Under the pieces are notes generated by a model that was given only the letters and a program-made list of their open reading frames with translations, had not been told where the DNA came from and did not search any database. Source: Caldilineaceae bacterium (lineage in GTDB: Bacteria; Chloroflexota; Anaerolineae; Caldilineales; Caldilineaceae). From it: a DNA stretch of 64,000 bases. A program made the translations under genes and the position numbers. Position 1 is the first letter of the stretch. Each line of letters opens with the position of its first letter. The stretch lies in contig JADLDO010000028.1 of NCBI GenBank assembly GCA_020846635.1, positions 682,001 to 746,000 on the forward strand, written 5' to 3'. Below, piece by piece: positions 1 to 8,116 of this stretch.

Positions 1-1479
1 CGCCGCGGCCTTGACCTCCTCGTCGGTCGCCTCCAGCCGTCCATAGCGAATGTTGTCCATCACCGACCCGGCAAAGAGAAAGGTGTCCTGCAAGACGATC
101 CCCACCTGCCGCCGCAGGTCATCCAGCTTGAGGGTACTAATGTCCTGCCCATCAATGCGGATTTGGCCGGAATCGATGTCATAGAAACGGGTCAGGAGGT
201 TAACAATCGTCGTCTTGCCTGCGCCCGTTGGCCCCACCAGCGCCACGATCTGCCCCGGCTGCGCGTGAAAACTGATATGCTGGAGGATGGGCGTGCCGGT
301 TTCGTAGGAGAAACTCACATCATCGAAGACCACGTCGCCATCGATGCGCTCCAGCGACTTGGCATCGGGTGCATCCTGCAAGCGCGGCTCCTCGTCAAGG
401 ATGGCAAAGACCCGCTCGGCCCCGGCTACAGCCGACTGGATGACATTAAAGAGGTTGGCGATCTCGTTGAGCGGGCGGCCAAACTGGCGTGCATAGTTGA
501 TGAAGCTGGCAATCGTGCCGATGGTCGCCATGCCCTGCAAAGCCATCCAGCCACCTACCGCAGCGACCAACGCCAGCCCAATGTTGTTGACAAAGTTCAT
601 GGTTGGCCCCATGAACCCGGCATAGACTTGGGCATGGGTCGCGGCCTGGCGTAATGCTTGGTTGGAGGTTGCGAACTGCTCCAACACTGTTTGCTCACGA
701 CTGTAGGCGACGACCACCCGTTGGCCTGTCACCGTCTCCTCGATAAGCCCGTTGAGCGATCCCAACTGCGCCTGTTGGCGGCGAAAGCCTTCGCTGGTGT
801 GGCTGGTGATCCAGCGGCTTAACAGGATCATCAGCGAAGGGATCGTGACCAAAGTCACCGCGGCCAATCCTGGGTTGAGCCAAATCATGACAATTGCCAC
901 TGTGACCAGGCTCAACGCGCCGGACACAAGCTGCACAATGCTCTCACTGAGTACGGCGTTGACATTCTCGATATCGTTGGTCAGACGGCTCATCAGGTCG
1001 CCGTGGGCGCGCTGGTCAAAGAAACGCAGATCCAGCGTTTGTAACTTACGAAAGAGGTCAGCGCGCAGGTCTCTGACAGTGCGCTGTGATGCGCCTGCCA
1101 TGACATAACTCTGTGCCCAGGTGAGCAGCGATGCAATGCCATAGGTTGCCAGCATGAGCAGGGCAATCCGTATCAATCCCGCCAGGTCGCCGGGGATGAT
1201 GTACTGGTCAATGGCAACACCCATCAGATAGGGGCCGAGCAGGTTGAGGCCGGTCGTAATGATGACCATCAACACCGTGACGATCAGCGCAAGCCGTTGG
1301 CGGCGTAGATAGCGCCAGAGACGCAGGAGGGTGGCGCGCTGGTTTTTGGCCCGTTCGCCCTTGCCCATAGGCCGGTGTGCGCCAGGCCCGCTGCGCCCCA
1401 GCAGTGGTATTTCGGGCGCAGGGGTCGTTGTTTTGGCGGTTGGCTGCGATCCATTCTGCGCCCCATTAGATTGTGACAT
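1..1479 (-). CDS. ABC exporter half-transporter, second subunit (partial, C-terminus beyond window)
   Basis: About 493 residues are visible; the C-terminal part of the nucleotide-binding domain runs off the window start. After a hydrophilic Pro/Thr-rich head, an exporter-type membrane domain of six predicted helices occupies roughly residues 50-350. The ATPase domain follows, with Walker A GPTGAGKTT near residue 418 and a Q-loop (VLQDTFLF) near 460. The ABC signature and Walker B are not visible. The start ATG lies inside the end of the preceding gene: ATGTCACAATCTAA contains both the start and that gene's TAA, a 14-base overlap that suggests translational coupling. Together the two genes look like a heterodimeric type IV exporter (TM287/288 or BmrCD type) for lipids, peptides or drugs; the substrate cannot be told. 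The start is inferred from the overlap and the conserved frame. Confidence 0.9.
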   Translation of the reverse strand, partial: MSQSNGAQNGSQPTAKTTTPAPEIPLLGRSGPGAHRPMGKGERAKNQRATLLRLWRYLRRQRLALIVTVLMVIITTGLNLLGPYLMGVAIDQYIIPGDLAGLIRIALLMLATYGIASLLTWAQSYVMAGASQRTVRDLRADLFRKLQTLDLRFFDQRAHGDLMSRLTNDIENVNAVLSESIVQLVSGALSLVTVAIVMIWLNPGLAAVTLVTIPSLMILLSRWITSHTSEGFRRQQAQLGSLNGLIEETVTGQRVVVAYSREQTVLEQFATSNQALRQAATHAQVYAGFMGPTMNFVNNIGLALVAAVGGWMALQGMATIGTIASFINYARQFGRPLNEIANLFNVIQSAVAGAERVFAILDEEPRLQDAPDAKSLERIDGDVVFDDVSFSYETGTPILQHISFHAQPGQIVALVGPTGAGKTTIVNLLTRFYDIDSGQIRIDGQDISTLKLDDLRRQVGIVLQDTFLFAGSVMDNIRYGRLEATDEEVKAAA

Positions 1480-3274
1480 GATTCGCCCCCCGCCCCGCAA
1501 CCTGGACTTGATCTTCATGCCAGGCAATCTCGTCTACTTCATCCTGAACGGCATCTAGCTGAGAGGCGTAGATCTCGCGATAGAGCGGGCTGCTGCGCAT
1601 CAACTGTGCGTGGGTCCCTTCTGCCACCACGCGACCTTCGTCGAGGACGAGGATTTTGTCGGCGGTCAATACAGTGCTGATGCGTTGGGCCACCACAAAC
1701 GAGGTGCGCCCCTGACGTGCGCGTGCCAATGCTTCCTGGATGCGCGCCTCGGTTTCGACATCCACGGCGCTGGTGCTGTCGTCCAGGATGAGGATGGCAG
1801 GATCGGGCAGGAGGGCGCGGGCAATGGCGATGCGCTGTTTTTGCCCGCCTGACAGGTTGACGCCGCGCTGTCCGACCATCGAATCATAGCCCTCGGCAAA
1901 ACCGCTGATGAAGTCGTGCGCCTGCGCCATCTTGGCTGCGGCGATCACCACTTCGTCATCAGCATCGGGGCGACCATAGCGAATGTTGTCACGGATGGAG
2001 CCGCTAAAGAGGACCGACTCTTGCAGCGCCACCCCAATATGGCGGCGCAACGCCACTTGATCCAGATCGCGCACGTCCACCCCATCAATCGTGACACGCC
2101 CGCCGGTCACATCATAGAACCGGGGAATGAGCGAGATGAGGCTCGATTTGCCCGATCCGGTTGCCCCCAACAGCGCCACCGTCTGCCCTGGCTCTGCCAC
2201 AAAACTGACGTTGTCCAGGACGAGATCATGGCTTTCGTCGTTGTAAGCGAAATCGACCTGCTCGAAGGCGACGCGGCCCTGGGGGACGAAATCGGCCACC
2301 TTCTGGGCTCGGTCTTGGACTGCCGCTTCACTGTGAAGGACTTCTTCAATCCGCACTGCCGATGCCTCGGCGCGCGAGATACGCATCACCAACATACCCA
2401 CTGTCAGCAGCGACGTAAGCGACATCATCAGGTAGTTGATAAAGGCGATGATCTGCCCCACATGCATCGTGCCTGTGTCAACCAGCGCACCCCCAAACCA
2501 GAGCGCACCCACGATTCCAACGTTGACGGTCAGCATCATCAGGGGCATAGTCACTGCAACAGTACGCACTGCGCTGATATTCTGCTCCATCAGATCAGTA
2601 TTGGCGCGGCCAAAGCGAGCGATCTCATGGTTGGAGCGCACAAAGGCTTTGACCACGCGCACCCCGGCCAGGTTCTCCTGCAGCACCGCGTTGAGCGTAT
2701 CCAGCCGCTTTTGCACACCGCTAAAGAGCGGATATGCCCTGTTCATCACCCACCAGAGGGTAATCAGCACGATGGGGATCAGCACAATAAAGAGCCAGGC
2801 CAAACGCGGGCTGGTGAGGATTGCCATGACCAGGCCGCCCACCATCAACAGGGGCGCGCGTACCATAATACGCAGCATCATCATCACCAATTCTGTCACT
2901 TGGGTCACGTCATTGGTGAGCCGGGTGATGAGGCCGCCTGTCTCCAATTTGTCCAGGTTGGCAAAGGAGAGGGTCTGCACTTTGGCAAAGAGCGCCTGGC
3001 GCAGGTCAGCGCCAAAGGCCTGCCCTGTACGAATGGCATAAATGCCACAGCCAATGCCCCCCAACAGCCCAATTACCGCCACCGCGACCATCCACACGCC
3101 GGTTGTCAGCACCAAGCGCATATCCCCCTGGCTGATCCCCTCATCCACGATGACCTGAATCAAGCGTGGCAGGAGTAGATCCATCGAGACTTCCAACGCC
3201 ATCAAGAGGGGCGCGAGAAGTGCCCAACGCCAGTAGGGACGGATGAAATTGCGTAATCGCCACGTTGCCAGCAT
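1466..3274 (-). CDS. ABC exporter half-transporter, first subunit with non-canonical catalytic site
   Basis: A full half-transporter (602 residues from the chosen ATG): six membrane helices in about residues 1-310, then an ATPase domain with Walker A GATGSGKSS, intact signature LSGGQ and Walker B ILILDDSTSAVD. Canonical ABC proteins have Glu after the Walker B Asp; here it is Asp. This is the hallmark of the degenerate subunit in heterodimeric exporters such as TM287 or BmrC (family knowledge), so ATP hydrolysis probably occurs mainly at the other composite site. An in-frame GTG at 3325 would add 17 residues but lacks a ribosome site; the ATG at 3274 has GGGAG about 13 bases upstream. A promoter lies at 3391-3419. 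Forms an operon with the overlapping downstream subunit. Confidence 0.92.
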   Translation of the reverse strand: MLATWRLRNFIRPYWRWALLAPLLMALEVSMDLLLPRLIQVIVDEGISQGDMRLVLTTGVWMVAVAVIGLLGGIGCGIYAIRTGQAFGADLRQALFAKVQTLSFANLDKLETGGLITRLTNDVTQVTELVMMMLRIMVRAPLLMVGGLVMAILTSPRLAWLFIVLIPIVLITLWWVMNRAYPLFSGVQKRLDTLNAVLQENLAGVRVVKAFVRSNHEIARFGRANTDLMEQNISAVRTVAVTMPLMMLTVNVGIVGALWFGGALVDTGTMHVGQIIAFINYLMMSLTSLLTVGMLVMRISRAEASAVRIEEVLHSEAAVQDRAQKVADFVPQGRVAFEQVDFAYNDESHDLVLDNVSFVAEPGQTVALLGATGSGKSSLISLIPRFYDVTGGRVTIDGVDVRDLDQVALRRHIGVALQESVLFSGSIRDNIRYGRPDADDEVVIAAAKMAQAHDFISGFAEGYDSMVGQRGVNLSGGQKQRIAIARALLPDPAILILDDSTSAVDVETEARIQEALARARQGRTSFVVAQRISTVLTADKILVLDEGRVVAEGTHAQLMRSSPLYREIYASQLDAVQDEVDEIAWHEDQVQVAGRGANHVTI

Positions 3275-3390
3275 AGATTGCCCGTGTTCTCCCTTTCTGT
3301 TGCCTTGTCGCCACAGCTTAACCACAGCCTAACCACAGCATAAACCGATCCATCCGGCAGCGTGCTGAATGCCGGTGGATCGGGAAGAGA

Positions 3391-3419
3391 ATCATACTTT
3401 GTTATTCGAACTATATCAA
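3391..3419 (-). promoter_or_regulatory. Sigma70-type promoter with dyad in spacer (ABC exporter operon)
   Basis: Read on the minus strand: TTGATA (3414-3419), 17-base spacer, TATGAT (3391-3396). The spacer contains ATACTTTG/CGAACTAT arms (3394-3401 and 3407-3414, two mismatches) around a 5-base loop. The same arrangement occurs at 4770-4798 before the esterase-like gene. Confidence 0.55.
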
Positions 3420-3478
3420 AGATTTATTTGGAAAGTATAAAGAAAAATATAGAGTAAGGATGGGAAATCGGTGAAAGA

Positions 3479-4693
3479 CTATTGCCCGGTTGCGGTCGAT
3501 GCGTCCTCAATGGTGAGCGCCAGCGCCCAGACTTGCGTTGTCTGGCTGGGGTTGAAGTTGTTGTCGCTAACCACGATCAGCACCCGGCGACCATCGGGTA
3601 GTTGTGGCCCCAATGCCATGCCTTCCAGGTTGTCGGGCGCAATGCCAAGCTCGCTGCCCAACTCGCCAAAATCTACGAGCAACGCTTTGGTAACAGGCGA
3701 AGCGATCTCCGCCGTTCCCAATGCTTCCACGCTGCTTACATCCGGCGCGTCCTGTGCTTCTGCCACATAGAGGCGAATGGTATTGCCCACACCCTGGGCA
3801 TAAGATCGCTCCAGCGCCAGCAAGGTACCGCTGTCGTCCAGCGCAAGCAACTCGGCCAATCCGTTGTCAGCATCCCCATTCGCTGGTCTGGGCGCAACCG
3901 GAATGGCATCAACGATATAGACCTGCTCCGTATAACTCTGCGTTGTAAAGACCTGTTCAGTAGCAACGAGGTCACTGGTCAAGTCAATCTTGAGCATGCG
4001 CGCGGGGCTTTCTGCTTCAAGCGTAGCCGCGGGGCCATCCTGCACAAGTGCGTTTTCGACACCGCTGATCAGATAGCGCCCATCGGGAGTACGCGTGAGG
4101 CTCTCGAAGCCTTGATTGTTGCGTACGCCGCGCGTGCCGTCGCCCTGTGGGATAAACTTTTCGGGCAGAGGCAGCGCGGCCACGAACTCACCACCAGGGG
4201 TGAACTCCATGATAGCGGGTGCAATCGGTGGCTCTACACTCAGATCACCTTCCGATGAGACATAAAACTGTTGGCCGGTATAGACCAATCCCTCCGGGTC
4301 CAGCACCCCTGGGGCAAAGGGGATGCCTGTGGCATCGAGCAGGGGAATCATCCCCACCCAACTCAAATCCCCCTCATCCAGACTGCCGTCGCCCAGGCCA
4401 ATTGCAGCTTGATAGATGCGTGTCGGGCCAAACATGGCTCGGTCATCGGAGAGAAAGTAGTAGCCGGCGCTCTCCTCGTCATAGGCAATCGCCGACAGCC
4501 CACCGACAGGCGTGCCGAGCGCTTCCGTGTCGTTGGGAACAGTGATGACGCCCAGCAGGTCGACATCGCTGACGCGAGTGTGGGCACCACTGTTCGGTTG
4601 GGCGGCTTCGGGCGTAATGACAAAGGTGCAGCCCGCCAGAAGCAGGATGCAGAGGCCAAAAAATAAGCGGGAAATCTGAGAATATCGACGCAT
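3479..4693 (-). CDS. Secreted lipoprotein, phytase-like esterase family
   Basis: 404 residues. The N-terminus MRRYSQISRL... is a lipoprotein signal peptide with lipobox LLLAGC, so the protein is probably anchored to the outer face of the membrane. The body resembles the esterase-like activity of phytase family (PF13449): GLSAIAYDEE and FLSDDRA near the start, PEGL and GFESL blocks in the middle, and a late NLEGMALGP followed by LIVVSDNNF. These match the propeller repeats of that family, often linked to phosphate-ester or alkaline-phosphatase-like secreted functions. Substrate unknown. The start was moved to 4693 because AAGGA lies 7-9 bases upstream and the signal peptide begins there; the longer reading frame would put 18 residues ahead of it. 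Monocistronic, with its own promoter at 4770-4798. Confidence 0.75.
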   Translation of the reverse strand: MRRYSQISRLFFGLCILLLAGCTFVITPEAAQPNSGAHTRVSDVDLLGVITVPNDTEALGTPVGGLSAIAYDEESAGYYFLSDDRAMFGPTRIYQAAIGLGDGSLDEGDLSWVGMIPLLDATGIPFAPGVLDPEGLVYTGQQFYVSSEGDLSVEPPIAPAIMEFTPGGEFVAALPLPEKFIPQGDGTRGVRNNQGFESLTRTPDGRYLISGVENALVQDGPAATLEAESPARMLKIDLTSDLVATEQVFTTQSYTEQVYIVDAIPVAPRPANGDADNGLAELLALDDSGTLLALERSYAQGVGNTIRLYVAEAQDAPDVSSVEALGTAEIASPVTKALLVDFGELGSELGIAPDNLEGMALGPQLPDGRRVLIVVSDNNFNPSQTTQVWALALTIEDASTATGQ

Positions 4694-4769
4694 GAATAGT
4701 TCCTTTTCAGGCCACAGCCCAAACAAATCCACCCATTGACCTATCAATCACAATGGGAGCAGGAACTAC

Positions 4770-4798
4770 ATGATACTTTGCTGACCAAAGTATATCAA
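4770..4798 (-). promoter_or_regulatory. Sigma70-type promoter with perfect dyad in spacer (esterase-like gene)
   Basis: Minus strand: TTGATA (4793-4798), 17-base spacer, TATCAT (4770-4775). Between them ATACTTTG (4773-4780) and CAAAGTAT (4786-4793) form a perfect 8-base inverted repeat with a 5-base loop. It resembles the element at 3391-3419, suggesting one shared regulator. Confidence 0.6.
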
Positions 4799-4833
4799 GG
4801 CTTTGCTAACAACTTGTCAATTTTTTAGGCCGG

Positions 4834-4877
4834 CACTTAGGCAACACTGAGATTGCACTTAGGAAACACTGAGGTTG
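4834..4877. repeat. Tandem 22-base duplication
   Basis: Two adjacent 22-base units (4834-4855, 4856-4877), each of the form CACTTAGGxAACACTGAGxTTG, differing at two positions. They lie upstream of the secreted Ig/PxKF gene and could be paired binding sites or a simple duplication. Confidence 0.6.
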
Positions 4878-5122
4878 CTCGTAGCATTTGCTAAGGACGC
4901 AGCCCCTTACAGCATGCTACATTTGTCGTAGTCACTTTGCCGTAGGCCATACATGCTCAGGCTATCAACCGATATCGCTGCCCTGGTGCATCACAGCCAC
5001 GATTGTGTTCCTTTGTGATACGTGCTGCGCGTCTCTCGTTGAGGGCGCGCCCATTCGGCTCTATTGAGCTGTCACCCAGGCCCCCCATCTATCTTATGTC
5101 AGCCCTAAGGAGAAAAAGCAGT

Positions 5123-6673
5123 ATGTCAAAAGCCCGTTCGTTCCGATATTCTGCGGTGGTTCTTTTGGTCAGTATCATGGCGCTGGCGCTGGCGCTTCCA
5201 GCTTTCGCCGACGATGATTCTGGCAGTTCTAGCACTCTGTTTATACCCATTGCTTCCAGTGGTGAGGGACAGGTACACATTGCTGACAACGTGCAAAACG
5301 ATGTGACGGCAGGCGGCAACGACACATTTACCGCCGGAGGGTCTACTACAGTCAATTATAGAATTACTGCTAACAGTGGAGATGGCGAAGGCGGCTGTAA
5401 CGCGACCGTTGTCTCGCCCGCCACTGTGACCATCAACGTACCAGTGGGCGTCACAGCTAGCCCTAGTTCGCTCAATTTTACTTCATGTAGTACCAATCAA
5501 TCTGTCACTTTCAGCTCCAACACTCCCGGCAATTACGGCATTACTGTCAGCGTTTCCGATCCCGGCATAGGCACCTACAATACGAATCCCGCTGCACTCA
5601 CACTACATGTCCTAGCACCCCTAGACAGCACGCCGCCGGTGATCACACCAAACATTGCCGGCACGCTAGGTAACAATGGTTGGTATGTCAGTGATGTCAC
5701 CGTTAGCTGGTCCGTTGTAGACAATGAGTCTGCCGTCAGTTCGTCAAGTGGCTGTGATCCAACCACTATTAATGCCGATACTGCCGGAGCCTCTCTGACC
5801 TGCACCGCCACGAGCGCAGGTGGAACAGCCTCTAACTCCGTCTCCATCAAGCGTGACGCGACCGCACCGACCATCTCAGGCTCCGCTTCTCCGGCGGCAA
5901 ATGGGGCCGGCTGGAATAACACAGATGTGAACGTGTCGTTCACGTGTGGCGATAATCTGTCGGGCGTTGCTTCGTGTGGGCCCAACCAAACATTGAGCAG
6001 TGAAGGAGCAGGTCAATCGGCAACAGGCACAGCGATTGATAACGCCGGTAACTCAGCATCGGTTAGTGTCAGCGGCATCAACATTGACAAGACGGCACCT
6101 AGCGTGAGTCTAGTTGGTGGCCCGGCGAATGGTGGAAACTACTACTTTGGTTCCGTCCCAGCCGCACCCACCTGTAGTGCCAGTGATGACACCTCTGGTA
6201 TAGCTGGAGCCTGCGCGGTGTCGGGATATAACAACGTTGTCGGTAGCCACACCGTGACTGCTAGTGCGACGGACAACGCCGGCAACAGTAACTCGGCTTC
6301 GGCGTCATACACGGTGTTGGCCTGGACGCTCAAAGGCTTCTATCAGCCGGTCGACATGAATGGTGTTGTGAATACCGTCAAGAACGGGTCTACAGTGCCA
6401 CTCAAGTTCGAGATCTTCGCAGGCAGCACCGAACTAACCGAAACCAGTCGTGTTGCATCACTAGGTGTTAAGGAGGTCTCGTGTTCTGCCTTATCGTCAG
6501 CTACTGACGACATTGAACTCACGGCGACTGGGGGTACAAGTCTCCGCTATGACACTACCGCTGGACAGTTCATTTATAACTGGAAGACACCGGCGGGGGC
6601 TGGGAAGTGCTATCGGGTAACGATGACGACGCAAGAGAACTCGTTGCTAGAGGCCTTCTTCAAACTTAAATAG
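5123..6673 (+). CDS. Secreted multidomain protein with Ig-like repeats and C-terminal PxKF domain
   Basis: 516 residues. A Sec signal peptide ends near AFA/DDD (residue 29). The body contains beta-sandwich repeats rich in Ser, Thr, Asn and Gly, with recurring NAGN and DNxSG motifs (around TDNAGNSNSA and DDTSGIAG) typical of bacterial Ig-like surface modules. The last ~110 residues match the PxKF domain: NTVKNGSTVPLKFEIF followed by conserved Cys and a WKTP turn. No catalytic motif is visible; a structural or adhesive cell-surface role is inferred. A short FIPIASS motif follows the mature N-terminus. The ATG at 5123 was chosen for the AAGGAG 10 bases upstream and the signal peptide starting there; the frame stays open 40 codons further upstream. 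A strong hairpin terminator follows. Confidence 0.75.
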   Translation: MSKARSFRYSAVVLLVSIMALALALPAFADDDSGSSSTLFIPIASSGEGQVHIADNVQNDVTAGGNDTFTAGGSTTVNYRITANSGDGEGGCNATVVSPATVTINVPVGVTASPSSLNFTSCSTNQSVTFSSNTPGNYGITVSVSDPGIGTYNTNPAALTLHVLAPLDSTPPVITPNIAGTLGNNGWYVSDVTVSWSVVDNESAVSSSSGCDPTTINADTAGASLTCTATSAGGTASNSVSIKRDATAPTISGSASPAANGAGWNNTDVNVSFTCGDNLSGVASCGPNQTLSSEGAGQSATGTAIDNAGNSASVSVSGINIDKTAPSVSLVGGPANGGNYYFGSVPAAPTCSASDDTSGIAGACAVSGYNNVVGSHTVTASATDNAGNSNSASASYTVLAWTLKGFYQPVDMNGVVNTVKNGSTVPLKFEIFAGSTELTETSRVASLGVKEVSCSALSSATDDIELTATGGTSLRYDTTAGQFIYNWKTPAGAGKCYRVTMTTQENSLLEAFFKLK

Positions 6674-6765
6674 CATTAGCTCGCAGTAAAGTAGGCCGGT
6701 ATGAAGAATAACCATCGAATCACTTGATGGCGTCTACTGGACTGTAAAAGGACTACTCTGAGTAA

Positions 6766-6794
6766 GCGGGACGTTAGAACTTCTAACGTCCCGC
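6766..6794 (+). terminator. Hairpin terminator after PxKF gene
   Basis: GCGGGACGTTAGAA (6766-6779) and its exact complement (6781-6794) form a stem of at least 12 pairs with a tiny loop, followed by ATTTCTT. It lies 93 bases after the stop codon. Confidence 0.7.
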
Positions 6795-6843
6795 ATTTCT
6801 TAACCTAAGAACCTTTACGATTGTAGCCTAAGGGGCAGCACCG

Positions 6844-6996
6844 ATGTGGGCACACTATGGTACAATCATCCTACTGAGCAGCATTCTACTTCTTGCGGCA
6901 CTTGCCACACGACACCACCGTCACACAGCTTCCTCCAAAGATTCCCTTGATGCCACAGTTGATCGCTGCTCTTCTAGCCATGCCCCTCTGGCGTAG
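6844..6996 (+). CDS. Possible 50-residue small membrane protein
   Basis: A short frame beginning MWAHYGTIILLSSILL with a ribosome site AAGGGG eight bases before the ATG. The first ~22 residues form one hydrophobic helix, followed by a His/Arg stretch (RHHRH) and a hydrophilic tail. No family recognised. It sits between a terminator and the receiver-protein gene, and its stop codon lies inside a hairpin at 6974-7006. The good ribosome site and membrane-helix composition support it; the short length makes it tentative. Confidence 0.35.
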   Translation: MWAHYGTIILLSSILLLAALATRHHRHTASSKDSLDATVDRCSSSHAPLA

Positions 6997-7006
6997 GCAT
7001 GGCTAG
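6974..7006 (+). terminator. Hairpin, possible terminator
   Basis: CTAGCCATGCC (6974-6984) pairs perfectly with GGCATGGCTAG (6996-7006) across an 11-base loop, followed by CTTCTT. It overlaps the stop codon of the small frame at 6844-6996. Confidence 0.45.
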
Positions 7007-7086
7007 CTTCTTGGTGCTTCTCCTTTGCTGAGTGCGCTCCACTAGAGTCGGCAAAGTGAATCTACACAAATGACACGGAGGACTGT

Positions 7087-7689
7087 GTGGCACTGATTTT
7101 GCTCATAGACGATGAGGAATTCATACGCACTGCCATAAAATTTGTTCTAACTGCTGAGGGATATAAGGTGCTTGAGGCCAGGGACGGACAGGAGGGGGTG
7201 GAACTCTTTACGCAGCAGCCGGATGCGATTGATCTGGTATTGAGCGATCTCATCATGCCCCGTCTAAACGGTCTGGAGATGCTGCAAATCCTCAAGTACA
7301 TACGTCCCCAGGTCAAACAGATTCTGGTTACGGGCGCGCTTGTCGATACGAAAGCATGGTACGAGCAGGGCATTTATGACTGGCTTGCCAAGCCCTTTCA
7401 GATTGAGCAGTTGCTGTCTAAAGTCGCTGCGGCCCTGGCGACACCGCAGCGCGTCCTGACTGTGCAGACACCCAACGGCTTGGTACACTACCCGGTTGCA
7501 ATCTTCGAACCTACCGCCGACCCGGGTGCATGGTTTGTGCAGGTGGGTAGCAACGACTTGCTTCCGGACGGTGCCTATCCCGCGGTGCTAGAGGACAGTA
7601 CACAGCGCACACCCGGCCAGTATACGACATTCAACGGGAGCGGAGGCGCGCAACGGCCAGTCCCGCGGGGCATCTTCCGATCTGCTTAG
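7087..7689 (+). CDS. Stand-alone response-regulator receiver protein with unknown C-terminal tail
   Basis: 200 residues with a GTG start preceded by GGAGG at 5 bases. Residues 1-115 form a CheY-like receiver: acidic pair D8/D9, phospho-acceptor D54 in LVLSDLIMP, switch T82 and K102 in the WLAKPF motif. The remaining ~80 residues (after QTPNGLVHYP) match no DNA-binding or enzymatic domain I recognise and end in a low-complexity Gly/Arg stretch. No kinase gene is directly adjacent; the two-component pair 400 bases downstream has its own regulator. Probably a phospho-relay or protein-interaction response regulator, partner unknown. Confidence 0.8.
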   Translation: MALILLIDDEEFIRTAIKFVLTAEGYKVLEARDGQEGVELFTQQPDAIDLVLSDLIMPRLNGLEMLQILKYIRPQVKQILVTGALVDTKAWYEQGIYDWLAKPFQIEQLLSKVAAALATPQRVLTVQTPNGLVHYPVAIFEPTADPGAWFVQVGSNDLLPDGAYPAVLEDSTQRTPGQYTTFNGSGGAQRPVPRGIFRSA

Positions 7690-7755
7690 TCACGCCTAAC
7701 GTCCGTGGTGCGTTTTTTCTACAGATCCATACATACCGGACTGTACCCTCACTTC

Positions 7756-7809
7756 CACGATTATGATCACGATTATGATATCTACGATCACGATATCCAC
7801 GATTACGAT
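7756..7809. repeat. Degenerate YAYGAT hexamer array
   Basis: Over 54 bases the unit CACGAT/TATGAT/TACGAT recurs, nearly all in a 6-base register (CACGATTATGAT occurs twice in tandem, then single units separated by ATC). Function unknown; could be a cluster of regulator sites or a simple-sequence expansion. Confidence 0.6.
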
Positions 7810-7969
7810 GGTAGCCCGCCCACCTCGATTGGGCGATCTGCCATGAGATACCCCTTTCCCTCTGATAGCTTATTCCCGTTTTCTTATTTGCCAATTGCAC
7901 TTGTCAATTACAGCTTTCCACTCTCCTAGAAATGACCCTTTTGGGGAGATAGTACTTTTGACATAAACC

Positions 7970-7978
7970 TGTTATAAT
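7970..7978 (+). promoter_or_regulatory. Extended -10 promoter of two-component operon
   Basis: TGTTATAAT is a perfect TGn-TATAAT extended -10. A TTGACA sits only 9 bases upstream, too close to act as the -35. Transcription would start near 7985, giving a leader of about 130 bases. Confidence 0.5.
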
Positions 7979-8116
7979 CGTAATCCCTAGCATGATTAGA
8001 CGCACGAAGCTGCAAACTGCAGATCGTGCCGCTCGCCGCAGCCGCCTTTCTGAGATTTGACACACTTGCCTGGTTGGTCTAGGGCAGAGTCACGAGCGCC
8101 GCGATCAAGAGGGTCT

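Larger units (their letters stand above)
4694..5122. other. Intergenic region between divergent secreted-protein genes
   Basis: 429 bases between two divergently transcribed exported-protein genes. It holds the minus-strand promoter at 4770-4798 and a 22-base tandem duplication at 4834-4877. I saw no further gene; a plus-strand promoter for the gene at 5123 could not be fixed. Confidence 0.5.
7690..8116. other. Intergenic region with hexamer array and promoter
   Basis: 427 bases between the receiver gene and the two-component operon. It contains a YAYGAT hexamer array (7756-7809) and an extended -10 promoter (7970-7978). No convincing gene: the frame that would translate the array into His/Asp/Tyr repeats has no ribosome site. 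Confidence 0.5.

Noticed and set aside
1916-3178. Long plus-strand open frame opposite the ABC exporter gene
   Set aside because: Translation is rich in His, Gln and Arg without domain character; the opposite strand encodes a complete ABC protein.
7705-7929. His/Asp/Tyr-repeat mini-protein read across the hexamer array
   Set aside because: GTG start without ribosome site; the repeat is better treated as DNA structure.
7958-7978. TTGACA plus TATAAT as a standard promoter
   Set aside because: Only 9 bases separate the boxes, too few for a -35/-10 pair; the TGn extension explains the -10 better.
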